A stretch of DNA of 64,000 nucleotides from Thermoproteota archaeon (GCA_003352285.1 QQVN01000002.1:62001-126000); one strand, 5' to 3'. Shown: positions 8,437-17,837, numbered from the stretch's first letter. Numbers and translations are program-made. The notes: generated by a model not told the origin, from the sequence alone.

Positions 8437-9726
8437 TTGAAACGATCCTCAATGTTAAAAATAACAATAGGATCCATTGAAGAGTTAATGGATGAAAAAA
8501 TGGATCCCGAGATGAGCGTGACTACATTAGACCCAATAGATAGAATGCTTGATGCAGCAGAAACCGGTAAATCATTAATTAAAAACCGAAACATTCTACA
8601 TTTTACATACATTCCAAATGTAATTCATCATAGGGACTCTGAACAAGAAAAGGTCACCCAATCATTATTACCAATTTTAAAACAATCAAGACCATCAAAT
8701 CTTCTAGTATATGGAAAACCAGGAACAGGAAAAACCCTAGTTGTTAGAAAGGTACTCTCAAAAATACAAGAAAGAGTTGAGAAGAGCAACTTTCCAATTA
8801 AACTAATTTACGCCAACTCAAAAGACGAAACAACACTCTATGGACTTTTAGTAAGTCTAGGAAGGCAACTAAACCTCTCCGAAAAAGAACTTCCTTCCAC
8901 AGGCCTAGCAATTAGCGAAGTCTTCAAACGCCTCTTAAAAAACATCGAAGATGAAAAAATTAATGCGATATTTGTTGTAGATGAGATTGATTACCTAGCC
9001 CAACTGGTATCAAAAACAGGTAAAGACATCCTATACCAACTCACAAGAGCAAATGAGAGAATAAAGTCAGGCTCCCTTACACTAGTAGGCATTTCAAATG
9101 ACCTTACTTTCAAAGAAACACTTGATCCTAGGGTGATTAGTAGCCTTGGTGAGGAAGAGGTAGTATTTACTAACTATTCTGTAGAACAACTAAACAAAAT
9201 CTTAGAGGAGCGAATTAGAGAAGCCTTCTTGGATGACTCTATTGAGGAATCTGCACTCAACCTATGTGCTGCCATGGCAGGTAGAGAACACGGCGATGCA
9301 AGACGAGCAATTGATCTTCTTAGGGTTGCAGGGGAAATGGCTGAAAGAGAACAGGCCAAAAAAGTCACTGAAAAACACATCAGGGAAGCGTCCCAAAAAA
9401 TTGAAGAAAACAAAGAGATCACGGCCCTAAAATCATACCCTTTACATGAAAAATTACTAATTATTGCAGTCATGAAGGCAAACGGAGCATCTACTGGCGA
9501 AATTTATTCAGCATACAAGGATCTCTGTAAAATTATCAGGCAAAAGGAACTAACACAAAGACGTGTTACCCAAATGCTCAGTGAAATAGAAATGTCTGGA
9601 ATAATCACAGGTCGTATAGTGCACCAAGGAATTCATGGAAGAACAAAAAAATTCAAACTAACAATTCCCACCGATATGGTAAAACAAACATTCAGTGACG
9701 ACCTATCACTGGAAGATATTATCTAA
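8437..9726 (+). CDS. cdc6: Orc1/Cdc6 replication initiation protein
   Basis: 429-residue AAA+ initiator that binds ORB elements and helps load MCM. Walker A GKPGTGKT is at residues 93-100 and Walker B VVDEID at about 180-185, followed by the helical lid and a C-terminal winged helix (about 340-420). The TTG at 8437 is about 25 bp after AAATATAT (8410-8417); an ATG at 8452 is the alternative. It lies immediately beside the predicted origin, as is usual. The 3' end overlaps the convergent DP1 gene by 8 bp. Confidence 0.96.
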   Translation: MKRSSMLKITIGSIEELMDEKMDPEMSVTTLDPIDRMLDAAETGKSLIKNRNILHFTYIPNVIHHRDSEQEKVTQSLLPILKQSRPSNLLVYGKPGTGKTLVVRKVLSKIQERVEKSNFPIKLIYANSKDETTLYGLLVSLGRQLNLSEKELPSTGLAISEVFKRLLKNIEDEKINAIFVVDEIDYLAQLVSKTGKDILYQLTRANERIKSGSLTLVGISNDLTFKETLDPRVISSLGEEEVVFTNYSVEQLNKILEERIREAFLDDSIEESALNLCAAMAGREHGDARRAIDLLRVAGEMAEREQAKKVTEKHIREASQKIEENKEITALKSYPLHEKLLIIAVMKANGASTGEIYSAYKDLCKIIRQKELTQRRVTQMLSEIEMSGIITGRIVHQGIHGRTKKFKLTIPTDMVKQTFSDDLSLEDII

Positions 9727-11146
9727 CACTAAAATCCTTAGAATAAACCTTGAAGGTTTTCAAATTAAGAATGATTGCCAGCCCAGGCGTAGGTGTTATC
9801 CCAACACTTGATTGAAAAGGCGTTTGATTCTGCCATGTTCCCGAATTAATCATCAATACTCCACGGTATAGGTCCAAGTCGACTACATGTACGTGCCCCA
9901 CATGGAAAACATCAGGCACTTCATCAATCACCATCATATCTTCTGACTCTGGGGCTATTGGGGTTTGACTTCCATAAACAGGACTCATATGCCTAGCCCT
10001 CAACAAGTGTTTCATTACATTTACCGGCTTGTCGTAACTTAATCCCGGAGTTACCTTCACAATATCATCAATACTCTGACCGTGAAACATCAATACTCTC
10101 ACCCCGTTTAGCGATACCATAGATGGATTTCCTACCATGTGGAAATTTTGAGTCTCCCAAAAAGCTGAATTGTATTTTTTTGGAATAGCTGGCTGAGGAA
10201 GTGCCCGCCTTCCAGGATCGTGGTTTCCAGGCATTATTACAACATGAATGTTTTTTGGGATTTTTGATAAAAGATCATAGGTCTTTGATAGTTGGGATTC
10301 AATTGTTGGAAAATCCAATTCCTTGTCTTGGTTTGGATATATCCCAACACCATCAACCAAGTCCCCACCAATCAAAACAAAACGAGTTTTTCTTGCTATT
10401 GGGTCTGGACTCGATAACCATACGACAAAATCCTCAAACTCTTTTTCCATGAAATACTTACTTCCAATATGCAAATCAGAAAGAAAGACAGCGTACGTAT
10501 CTGTCTCAGACCTGTTTGACGCCTTATCGGGAATATCGGGTAAAATCACATCTTTTATGATATATCCACCTTTTTTTGAGGCAGAGACCTTTAACATAAC
10601 GTACTGATCTATTAGCAACACTTCAGAGACCTGCTGCAAGTCTTTATCAAAAACAATACCCTCTAGCACACCCGTGGGATCCTCCACTGTAATTCTAACA
10701 ACACTTCTCTCTGATGATCTCTCAGTTACAAGCCCTGACACATACATATCATCCTCCGATTTTGTCGCAATTACTGAGGATATCGACTTTAACAACCTCG
10801 CCTCAGGCCTGTTTGATATTATTTTTTTAAGTTTTGCAAGACGGCTTGCAAACAACATGTTATACCCAGATACCCCTTCAGCTGATGTAATCTTTGAAGA
10901 AGGATCTGAAAGTATTCGAAACTCACTTTTTAGAGCAGCATCTTCTTTTATCCCTAAAAACATCTCCAAGTCATCCTGATTTATTAAAAATAATTTTTGC
11001 CGTGTCTTTTGCCTTACCACCTCTTTAATGACATGCTGCAGATCCTCAATCTGAACTCCCTCCAGAATTTTTAATGCATCAGGATGTATCTGGAATCCCT
11101 TGTTTAACGCGTAGTTTAATGCGAGTGAAACTTCTCTATTCAACAT
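9719..11146 (-). CDS. polB: DNA polymerase D small subunit DP1
   Basis: 475-residue DP1, the Mre11-like 3'-5' proofreading nuclease subunit of PolD. An N-terminal helical domain and OB fold precede the phosphoesterase domain. Its metal-binding motifs are intact: SDLHIGSKYF, GGDLVDG, MPGNHDPG, FHGQS and HVGHVH. The ATG at 11146 is preferred over the TTG at 11149 because it lies about 24 bp from the AT box TTTTAATTAAAT. Its partner DP2 is at 2014-5394, so both PolD genes flank the predicted origin. Confidence 0.95.
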   Translation of the reverse strand: MLNREVSLALNYALNKGFQIHPDALKILEGVQIEDLQHVIKEVVRQKTRQKLFLINQDDLEMFLGIKEDAALKSEFRILSDPSSKITSAEGVSGYNMLFASRLAKLKKIISNRPEARLLKSISSVIATKSEDDMYVSGLVTERSSERSVVRITVEDPTGVLEGIVFDKDLQQVSEVLLIDQYVMLKVSASKKGGYIIKDVILPDIPDKASNRSETDTYAVFLSDLHIGSKYFMEKEFEDFVVWLSSPDPIARKTRFVLIGGDLVDGVGIYPNQDKELDFPTIESQLSKTYDLLSKIPKNIHVVIMPGNHDPGRRALPQPAIPKKYNSAFWETQNFHMVGNPSMVSLNGVRVLMFHGQSIDDIVKVTPGLSYDKPVNVMKHLLRARHMSPVYGSQTPIAPESEDMMVIDEVPDVFHVGHVHVVDLDLYRGVLMINSGTWQNQTPFQSSVGITPTPGLAIILNLKTFKVYSKDFSVR

Positions 11147-11230
11147 CAAAAAATCTATGACGTTTTAATTAAATCTGCGCACATTACACACCAACAGGCT
11201 CAAATAGTGTTTGAAAAATTTTTAGTTATT

Positions 11231-11764
11231 ATGAAAAAACGAATATTACTATTTTTTATTTTTATGGCATTATTTTCAGGAGCATATCAACTAGGTTCTA
11301 TGAGTGAAGTAAATGATGAGGAAGCACAAGCATTTTTAGAAGAATTTGAAGAGCTTGTAAAAGACATTGATTCTATTGGAATTTTTATACATAACACGTC
11401 TATTGCCTTACCAATGTTTATCCCTGGGTTTGGTGTGGGCTGGGGACTCTTCTCAGCGTGGTCTACAGGATACGCATTTGCATCAATTGTTGCAGTAACA
11501 CCAATTCTTGCAGGAATGCCCCCATTAGCTCTTCTCTACTTGTCTCCATTTGGCATCATGGAATTAGTGGCTTATTCTCTGGGCATCTCTAGAAGCTACA
11601 TCCTAATTCATGCCATAGTCAAAAAGAATCCTCTCTACCCAATAATGAAACCTACAATAATCGAGATTGGGATAATGATTGGACTTTTGTTAGCTGGAGG
11701 ATTTTTAGAGTTTTACATGATAAGTCTGGTACAAGAAAGTGGATTTGAGCTACCAGGAATCTGA
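11231..11764 (+). CDS. SpoIIM/DUF95-family integral membrane protein
   Basis: 177 residues from ATG 11231; a GTG at 11207 would add eight residues. The protein has an N-terminal membrane helix (ILLFFIFMALFSGAYQLGS), an acidic loop and then several hydrophobic segments with PMFIPGFGVGWGLFSAWSTG and YLSPFGIMELVAYSLG. The GxGxGxG-like and P-H/G-E motifs match the stage II sporulation protein M (DUF95) family, which in archaea has no link to sporulation. Its transport or structural role is unknown. The next gene, at 11844, encodes an exported protein. Confidence 0.8.
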   Translation: MKKRILLFFIFMALFSGAYQLGSMSEVNDEEAQAFLEEFEELVKDIDSIGIFIHNTSIALPMFIPGFGVGWGLFSAWSTGYAFASIVAVTPILAGMPPLALLYLSPFGIMELVAYSLGISRSYILIHAIVKKNPLYPIMKPTIIEIGIMIGLLLAGGFLEFYMISLVQESGFELPGI

Positions 11765-11843
11765 TCATGTTTAGACTAACTATTGATTTAATCTAAAATA
11801 ATTTAGTAGTAAATTATAAACCAAATTAGAACCATCATCAATA

Positions 11844-12833
11844 GTGAAACGTTTCATAATATTATCAATTATAGCATTTTCAGGATTATTACTAGGAGTA
11901 ACCACTAATGAAGCCTCAGGGGCATTAGCATCTAACAATCCATTTGTCTTAGAAGGTTCAGGATATGCGGTAACTGATGATCAAATAAAAATTTCATTGA
12001 TAAATTTTGATCTAACAACAGGTTCGATTGTAAACACCCGAGGTACAATAACAATTGATAATGGTTTTATCACAGTCAATGATGATGATTTCTCTATTGA
12101 CAACTTACGTGGCACAGTTTTACGTGATGGAAGATTTCTAAGAATTTCAGGAACTGCCGATGGTTTAACCGGCGATGATTTATCATTCAGTCTATTTGGG
12201 AAACTAATTCAAGAAACTAACATTGGTTCAATCTACAGCTTTTCAGGAAAAGCAAGTATTGATGACGAAACATACAAAATAGTTTACACTTCACAACTCT
12301 CCAAGTTTACCGCAGTCAAAACCCCAACTACTGTAACACCCGAAAAACAAAACGAAATTACTATTAGGATCTTTAAAGGAGCATCAACTAAAGCAGTTGC
12401 AGCAAACTACATTGAAGCTCTTGGAAGTAAGAGTCTCTCTTCTGGACAAGGCTCACAACAATCATACATCTCAATGGATAGAATTACTATGAAACCAGGA
12501 ACCACAATAAAATGGGTTAATGATGACACAGTGCCTCACAGAATCACAAGCGGTGAGGGATTAGGAAGTAATGCCAGAAGTGCACAATCAAATGTAAAAA
12601 TTTGTGATGAAAGTACAAAATTAAAGGAAGGTTCTAGCTACAAACAATCTGATTGTACATTTACACTTGATGGAAGAATCGACACTGGAGCAATTGCACC
12701 TGGAGAATCATTTAGTGTAACAATCACCGAATCAGGATTTTACCGATTTGCTGATCCTGATTATTTATGGATTAACGGTGTGATCTATGCCTTTGAAAAC
12801 ATTGGAACAAACGTTCTTGGAAGTACAAAATAA
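11844..12833 (+). CDS. Exported protein with a degenerate cupredoxin (plastocyanin-like) domain
   Basis: 329 residues with a signal peptide (IILSIIAFSGLLLGVTTNEASG), a beta-rich N-terminal half and a C-terminal cupredoxin-like domain from about 205. The first copper-ligand His is kept (VPHRI, His232). The C-terminal ligand loop GFYRFADPDYLWINGVI aligns with the usual G-F-C-x2-H-x2-M-x-G loop but has Asp304, Tyr307 and Ile310 in place of Cys, His and Met. The fold is probably kept without a type 1 copper site. Thaumarchaea encode many blue-copper proteins, which is the likely source of this one. Confidence 0.8.
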   Translation: MKRFIILSIIAFSGLLLGVTTNEASGALASNNPFVLEGSGYAVTDDQIKISLINFDLTTGSIVNTRGTITIDNGFITVNDDDFSIDNLRGTVLRDGRFLRISGTADGLTGDDLSFSLFGKLIQETNIGSIYSFSGKASIDDETYKIVYTSQLSKFTAVKTPTTVTPEKQNEITIRIFKGASTKAVAANYIEALGSKSLSSGQGSQQSYISMDRITMKPGTTIKWVNDDTVPHRITSGEGLGSNARSAQSNVKICDESTKLKEGSSYKQSDCTFTLDGRIDTGAIAPGESFSVTITESGFYRFADPDYLWINGVIYAFENIGTNVLGSTK

Positions 12834-12835
12834 AA

Positions 12836-13549
12836 CTAATTCTTCCATTGCCATTTGTAGTTCATGTACGAATCTAACTCTGTTTGATTAAACACCATTA
12901 CAGAAAGATCTGAAAATTCCTTCCCTAGCAAATCCCTAACTGTTCCAACAAAAGACGTTTCTTTTTCTGTAGTTAATGCTTCGAATACATGTACCTTTAT
13001 TTTTGACGTATCAAATCCATTTCTTTCCAAATACAATGAAATCTCAGATGGCATGAAATGTTTTTCAGGCATCTTGGGCCACGGTCTTGGAACTAGAATC
13101 ACACTAAATCCATCAATCAATGCTTTTTGGAGTTCTAATTTTTTCTCCTCAATGGATGATGTTACATGCATGGTGATTACCTTGGATTTATCAAGAGGAA
13201 CTTTTGCTTTTGAAGCTGCTACCTGAATGGAGCTGATACCTGGTACAATCTCAACATCACCAAATATCTCAATTAACCTATCTACCACTTCTGATTCTGA
13301 AAAATTTACATCACCTGTAAATGGCACAACTAAATTTTTTCCTCGTAAATTTATAGCAATTTTTTGATAAACATCTTCTTGATTATTCATTGTAATTTCA
13401 TGAACTTCCTTATCTACCAACAAGTCAGTAATTGTTTGTAGAGTGTATTTGTATCCCGCAATAACATCAGAGTTTTGAATAATTTTTTTTGCTACATCAG
13501 TAACATACTCTGAGGATCCCGGTCCGACACCAAGTGCATACACAGTCAT
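12836..13549 (-). CDS. cbiE: Cobalt-precorrin-7 (C5)-methyltransferase
   Basis: 237-residue SAM-dependent tetrapyrrole methylase of the anaerobic cobalamin pathway. The N-terminal LGVGPGSSEYVTD is the family glycine motif, and VEIVPGISSIQVAASK is the second signature. The partner CbiT (C15 methyl/decarboxylase) is not fused and not adjacent. The start codon abuts the stop of the upstream gene at 13550, so the two are probably co-transcribed. It belongs with cbiH (32832) and bluB (42946) in this window. Confidence 0.9.
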   Translation of the reverse strand: MTVYALGVGPGSSEYVTDVAKKIIQNSDVIAGYKYTLQTITDLLVDKEVHEITMNNQEDVYQKIAINLRGKNLVVPFTGDVNFSESEVVDRLIEIFGDVEIVPGISSIQVAASKAKVPLDKSKVITMHVTSSIEEKKLELQKALIDGFSVILVPRPWPKMPEKHFMPSEISLYLERNGFDTSKIKVHVFEALTTEKETSFVGTVRDLLGKEFSDLSVMVFNQTELDSYMNYKWQWKN

Positions 13550-14041
13550 TTATCTCGTGAGTCTCTGTCCATCTTTAATATATTCCACAAATGGAGCCCA
13601 ATCAACATGCATGTATTTTGTTGGCTCTTTAACAGGATATTTTACCCAGTCTTGTGCAACTGAATACTGAAACTTTTCCTTCTTTCCATTTTTTTGGTAT
13701 TCTAAATTCAAAACACTTCCCCATTCCTTTTCTTCAAAATTTATTTTTGAAATATCATCAAAGGCCAACTCTACATTTTTTTCATTCTTCAAATCTTCAA
13801 CCAAATCTTTTTCATCATATCCATCATGTATATTCATAATATTTTTTGATTTTAATACCATCACTCCTTGTCTTTTTACTATGGCATCCCACCATCTCAT
13901 TTTTGCTTGTGTCTTATGTACAAACATCAAATGTTTGTCAGTTAATACTAACATCCCTTCCCTACCTCCTATTGAAAGAAATTTTTTTGCCTCTCGCCAA
14001 ACTGAAACAACATGAGCTCGAATCTTCTCATCTGAATCCAT
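13550..14041 (-). CDS. Conserved hypothetical protein, PH-like beta-rich
   Basis: 163 residues without signal or membrane helices. The start, REAKKFLSIGGREGMLVLTDKHLMFVHK, resembles bacterial PH-type (GRAM-like) domains: a beta strand pattern ending in LxLTDxxLxFV. The C-terminal half is rich in aromatic residues and lysine. I do not recognise a precise family. It is immediately upstream of cbiE with no gap, the only hint of context, and a role in cobalamin synthesis should not be assumed. Confidence 0.75.
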   Translation of the reverse strand: MDSDEKIRAHVVSVWREAKKFLSIGGREGMLVLTDKHLMFVHKTQAKMRWWDAIVKRQGVMVLKSKNIMNIHDGYDEKDLVEDLKNEKNVELAFDDISKINFEEKEWGSVLNLEYQKNGKKEKFQYSVAQDWVKYPVKEPTKYMHVDWAPFVEYIKDGQRLTR

Positions 14042-14117
14042 GTGGAAATTCCAATTTTACTTGATAAAAACTAATACGTCATTTGGCTTTTATTTGGGTT
14101 AGAACAGTTGTGGTCAA

Positions 14118-15650
14118 ATGATTAAGAAAATTCTTCTTCTTAGCTTTGTGATAATTCTATTTAGTCATGCAAACCAATCATTTGCTGACAATGACAAATT
14201 GGTTATACTGCATACACAATCTGGAGATATTACAATTGAGTTCTTTCCAGAAGATGCACCAAACCACGTTGAGAACTTTATCAAATTAGCTGAAAGTGGA
14301 TTCTATGATAGAACTGTATTTCACAGAGTGATTAAGGATTTTATGATTCAGGGGGGTGATCCAAAAACTACTCCTGGAGGATATCAATCCATTTCTGAGT
14401 GGGGTACTGGTGATCCTGGTTACTCCATTGATGCAGAATTTAATGACATTAAACACAACAGAGGCATTGTCTCAATGGCAAGAGCTATGGATCCAAACAG
14501 CGCAGGATCCCAATTTTTCATTGTTCATAAGGATTCAAACTTTCTTGACGGTCAGTATACTGTATTTGGAAGAATTGTGACACAAGAAAGTTTTGAAACA
14601 CTAGATAAAATTGCCAATCTTGAGACCCCACCTGACGGTTCAATTCCATTTGACTGGGGCAAGGGGGAAATCTTAAGTGCAGAAGTTGTTGAAAGATCGG
14701 AAGTTCCAAATCTATTAACCCTTAGTGAGCCTGAGCGAACTACTGTAGAAAAAACTGAATCTGGGCCATACACGAATAAAAAACTGGGAATATCATTTAT
14801 GGCACCAGAAGGATGGTTGCTCCAAGAACTACAAAAAACATCTCCTAATGTTCCTGACGTTGTAGCTGTTGGTCCAAAAATCAATGGAATGAGTGCAACT
14901 CTAACACTTTCTGTTGTCTATTCAGATGGAAGATCACTTGAAGAGAAAATTACTGAATCTAGAAACAATTTACAATCATCAATAGATGCAGGAGAGCTAC
15001 AAATTATCAGTGAAAAAGAAGGAAAAATTCAAAACAAAGAATCATTCGTTACAGAAGCAATTGGAAAATTCGATGTAAAGAATTCAACAGTGAATGTAAA
15101 ATTCCGAGAAATTGTTATTTCTACACCAGAAAAATTCTATACCTTTACCTATTCAAACTCTGAAGAAAACTTTGATAGATATTTAGAAGAATTTGAAACT
15201 ACAGTTGGATCTTTTAAGATATTAAATGAACCAGAAAAAGAATCAAAATCAGCATATCAAGATTTTGGAGAAAATAACAAAGAAGGCGGAGGATGTCTTA
15301 TCGCAACAGCAGCATTTGGATCTGAACTTGCTCCACAAGTGCAACAGCTACGAGAGGTAAGAGATAATGTTGTTCTAACCACTCATTCAGGTACTGTATT
15401 CATGACTGGATTTAACCAACTTTACTATTCCTTCTCACCCACAGTAGCAGACTATGAGCGAGAGAATTCTATATTCAAAGAGGCAGTAAAGCTTGCAATT
15501 ACTCCAATGTTATCCACACTTTCTATTTTGAATTATGTTGATGTTGATTCTGAAGAAGAGATGCTAGGTTATGGAATTGGAATTATTATGCTAAATGCTG
15601 GAATTTACATTGTTGGACCAGCCATACTCATCTACAGAATAAGAAAATAA
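14118..15650 (+). CDS. Secreted cyclophilin-type peptidyl-prolyl isomerase with CFI-box C-terminus
   Basis: 510 residues. A signal peptide (about 1-23, ILLLSFVIILFSHANQSFA) is followed by a cyclophilin domain at about 28-195 with the active-site FHRVIKDFMIQGGDP and GSQFFIV. A middle domain (about 215-370) has a PsbP/DUF1795-like sequence (NKKLGISFMAPEGW). The C-terminus carries a CFI-box-like motif CLIATAAFGSELAPQVQQL (Cys393), and then hydrophobic helices ending in a basic tail. It probably acts outside the membrane as an anchored foldase. The cytosolic cyclophilin at 40564 is about 158 residues, so the extra domains are specific to this copy. Confidence 0.9.
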   Translation: MIKKILLLSFVIILFSHANQSFADNDKLVILHTQSGDITIEFFPEDAPNHVENFIKLAESGFYDRTVFHRVIKDFMIQGGDPKTTPGGYQSISEWGTGDPGYSIDAEFNDIKHNRGIVSMARAMDPNSAGSQFFIVHKDSNFLDGQYTVFGRIVTQESFETLDKIANLETPPDGSIPFDWGKGEILSAEVVERSEVPNLLTLSEPERTTVEKTESGPYTNKKLGISFMAPEGWLLQELQKTSPNVPDVVAVGPKINGMSATLTLSVVYSDGRSLEEKITESRNNLQSSIDAGELQIISEKEGKIQNKESFVTEAIGKFDVKNSTVNVKFREIVISTPEKFYTFTYSNSEENFDRYLEEFETTVGSFKILNEPEKESKSAYQDFGENNKEGGGCLIATAAFGSELAPQVQQLREVRDNVVLTTHSGTVFMTGFNQLYYSFSPTVADYERENSIFKEAVKLAITPMLSTLSILNYVDVDSEEEMLGYGIGIIMLNAGIYIVGPAILIYRIRK

Positions 15651-15651
15651 T

Positions 15652-17004
15652 CTACCAAACATCATCAACTTCATCCAATTCTTTGTACTCTTTTTCTGGT
15701 GTTCTGGTAACTAACTTCATCCTTGAAATATCTCTATCAAAGAATAAATCGATCGTCCAATCTATTAGAACTCTTAATCTCTTATCTAATTTTGGAATTT
15801 TTGAGAGATACACATTTCTCCATAAGAGCCAAGCCCAAAAACCCGAAATGTTTGAACCAAGAAAAGATGCAATACCTGTCCTCTTACCAATAATTGCCAT
15901 CTGGCCTTTTGATTTGTAAACAAATTTCTGTTTCTCTTTATTTTTAATCAGTGAATGTAAGTTAAAGGCAGCAGTCTTGGCCTGAGCTTCTGCAAGTTGC
16001 GCAGTTGGTGCAAATGGTCTGTTTGATTTAGGATCCATAAATAATGCACAATCCCCAATTGCAAATACTCCTGGAAAGTCACTTACTTCAAGAAAGTCAT
16101 TAACAATTATCTTACCTTTATCTGTCTTAAACAACGATCTCTTAATGGTATTAACAGGTGTAACTCCTGCAGTCCATATCAAAGTGTTTGTTCTTATCAC
16201 ATCAATCTTTGGTTCATCATTGCTTGGTTCTTTTTCTAGTTTCTTTACAGTAACTTCTGTTCCATCAAAACTAGTAACTGCAGTGTTTAGTCGAATCTCA
16301 ATACCATGTTTCAACAATTCATCATGAGAAAACTTTGCAAGCTGCTCACTAAACCCTGGTAATATTGCCGATAATGCTTCTAAGACGATCACACGGATAT
16401 CTTCCTTGTGAATATTTGGATAATGTTTTCTTGCATCTAATAGTAAATCCAATAACTCTCCTGCAGTCTCTATTCCGGCAAAACCTCCACCAACAACAAC
16501 AAACGTCAAAAGACTCTTTCTTAGTACGGGGTTTGTCTCATTTTCTGCTTGCTCAAGCATATCTATGACTCTGTTTCGCAATACCACTGCATCATTGAGT
16601 GTCTTCATAGTGTATGCATGTCGTTCAACATCGTTTAATCCAAAAAAGTTAGTTTGACTTCCTAATGCCACAACAAGAAAATCATAATGAATGGAAATAC
16701 CTCTTTTCTCACTTGTTCCCCATAAAGTTACAAGCTTTCCATATGGATCAATATTTCGTATTCTTCCTTCGTAAAATGTAGTCTTTTCACAAATAGTTCT
16801 TATCGGCATAATGATATGTCTTGTTTCAATCATACCAGATGCCACTTGCGGCAACATCGGAGTAAATAACAGAAAGTTATCTTCACTAATTAGGACAATC
16901 TCAATCTCAGGATCATTTACAAAGTATTTTTCTAACTTTCTGGCACATTCTACTCCAGCAAAACCTCCTCCTAAAATTACAATTTTTTTTCTATTTTTAA
17001 CCAA
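15652..17004 (-). CDS. Type II NADH dehydrogenase-like flavoprotein
   Basis: 450-residue FAD/NAD(P)H oxidoreductase. The FAD-binding motif VILGGGFAGVECARKLE is at the N-terminus and the NAD-binding motif VVVGGGFAGIETAGELL near 170; FAIGDCALF near 310 is the second FAD contact. The C-terminal amphipathic region (GFWAWLLWRNVYLSKIPKL) fits peripheral membrane attachment, as in NDH-2, which passes electrons from NADH to quinone without proton pumping. Sulfide:quinone reductase is less likely because the matching catalytic cysteines are not evident. Stop is 1 bp from the convergent cyclophilin gene. Confidence 0.88.
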   Translation of the reverse strand: MVKNRKKIVILGGGFAGVECARKLEKYFVNDPEIEIVLISEDNFLLFTPMLPQVASGMIETRHIIMPIRTICEKTTFYEGRIRNIDPYGKLVTLWGTSEKRGISIHYDFLVVALGSQTNFFGLNDVERHAYTMKTLNDAVVLRNRVIDMLEQAENETNPVLRKSLLTFVVVGGGFAGIETAGELLDLLLDARKHYPNIHKEDIRVIVLEALSAILPGFSEQLAKFSHDELLKHGIEIRLNTAVTSFDGTEVTVKKLEKEPSNDEPKIDVIRTNTLIWTAGVTPVNTIKRSLFKTDKGKIIVNDFLEVSDFPGVFAIGDCALFMDPKSNRPFAPTAQLAEAQAKTAAFNLHSLIKNKEKQKFVYKSKGQMAIIGKRTGIASFLGSNISGFWAWLLWRNVYLSKIPKLDKRLRVLIDWTIDLFFDRDISRMKLVTRTPEKEYKELDEVDDVW

Positions 17005-17073
17005 TTACTAATCCTTCATTTTTGAGATTATTAGCTGTAATATTAAGAACTGGTATTAATTTGGCTAGTCAAA

Positions 17074-17718
17074 CTATCTTGCGATCTCAGAACGAAGAAT
17101 TTCATATGCTTTGGAGGCATCTTTTTCGTTCAAAATAATGACTATGTTCTCTTGGCCAAAAAAGGCATTTACTAATTCTATCCCATTATTATGGAGTCTT
17201 TCTGCAACATATGAAACCACATCAGATCTGTTTTCATTTCTTGGTACTGAGATCTTTATCTTGGCTAATCCAGTGCTAAACATGTCTTCACTTTGAGGAA
17301 ATGAATCAAATAATCGTCGAATATCCTCAACATCCTCAGTCAAAAACCTAAAGGAATCTGCTAATCTGAAGAACTCATAATCAGATGTAATTTGAGAAAA
17401 TTTTTCCAGAATTGATGAGGGATTATTTCCTAGATCATTGGTTCTAAATCTAATATCCATAATTCCATCTGTCAGTGATAATCTGGCATTTTTTAAAACC
17501 GACATTTCTTTTACATCATCTTTTGTATCAAAAGAATCTGCATATCGTTTAATTGCAACAACTATAGTGTTGAGATTAACACTTCCACCAAGCATTCTCT
17601 CAACTTCACTCTGAATCTTTACAGCTAATGCAGTATAGTTGATCACATCCATTTTCATGCAATCATAGATTGACCGATTGTGAGTGATTATCTCTCTGAC
17701 TGCTTCAGGAACCGACAT
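17074..17718 (-). CDS. Conserved hypothetical protein with ACT-like C-terminal domain
   Basis: 214 residues from ATG 17718; ATG 17733 would add MRAAN. The N-terminal half looks helical and DNA-binding-like (VPEAVREIITHNRSIYDCM, LNTIVVAIKRYADSF). The C-terminal 70 residues (AKIKISVPRNENRSDVVSYV, then GIELVNAFFGQENIVIILN) resemble an ACT/amino-acid-binding domain. A ligand-responsive regulator is plausible. It is divergent from hsp20, with about 120 bp between the start codons. Confidence 0.75.
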   Translation of the reverse strand: MSVPEAVREIITHNRSIYDCMKMDVINYTALAVKIQSEVERMLGGSVNLNTIVVAIKRYADSFDTKDDVKEMSVLKNARLSLTDGIMDIRFRTNDLGNNPSSILEKFSQITSDYEFFRLADSFRFLTEDVEDIRRLFDSFPQSEDMFSTGLAKIKISVPRNENRSDVVSYVAERLHNNGIELVNAFFGQENIVIILNEKDASKAYEILRSEIAR

Positions 17719-17799
17719 GTTTGCCGCACGCATACTAAATATTATATAATGTCAGTTATAATAGGATTTTGTAATAAATCTAACAATATTAAGAAATAC

Positions 17800-17807
17800 T
17801 TATATAA
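17800..17807 (+). promoter_or_regulatory. TATA box of hsp20
   Basis: TTATATAA about 34 bp upstream of the hsp20 ATG. It overlaps the first base of the palindrome at 17807-17824. Confidence 0.6.
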
Positions 17808-17824
17808 TGTAATATATATTACAT
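17807..17824. promoter_or_regulatory. Perfect 18-bp palindrome, candidate hsp20 operator
   Basis: ATGTAATATATATTACAT reads the same on both strands. It begins at the end of the TATA box and covers the region where RNA polymerase would contact DNA just before the start site. A repressor bound here would block transcription, as known for heat-shock operators in other archaea. The regulator is not identified. Confidence 0.55.
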
Positions 17825-17837
17825 ATAGTGAGGAAAT

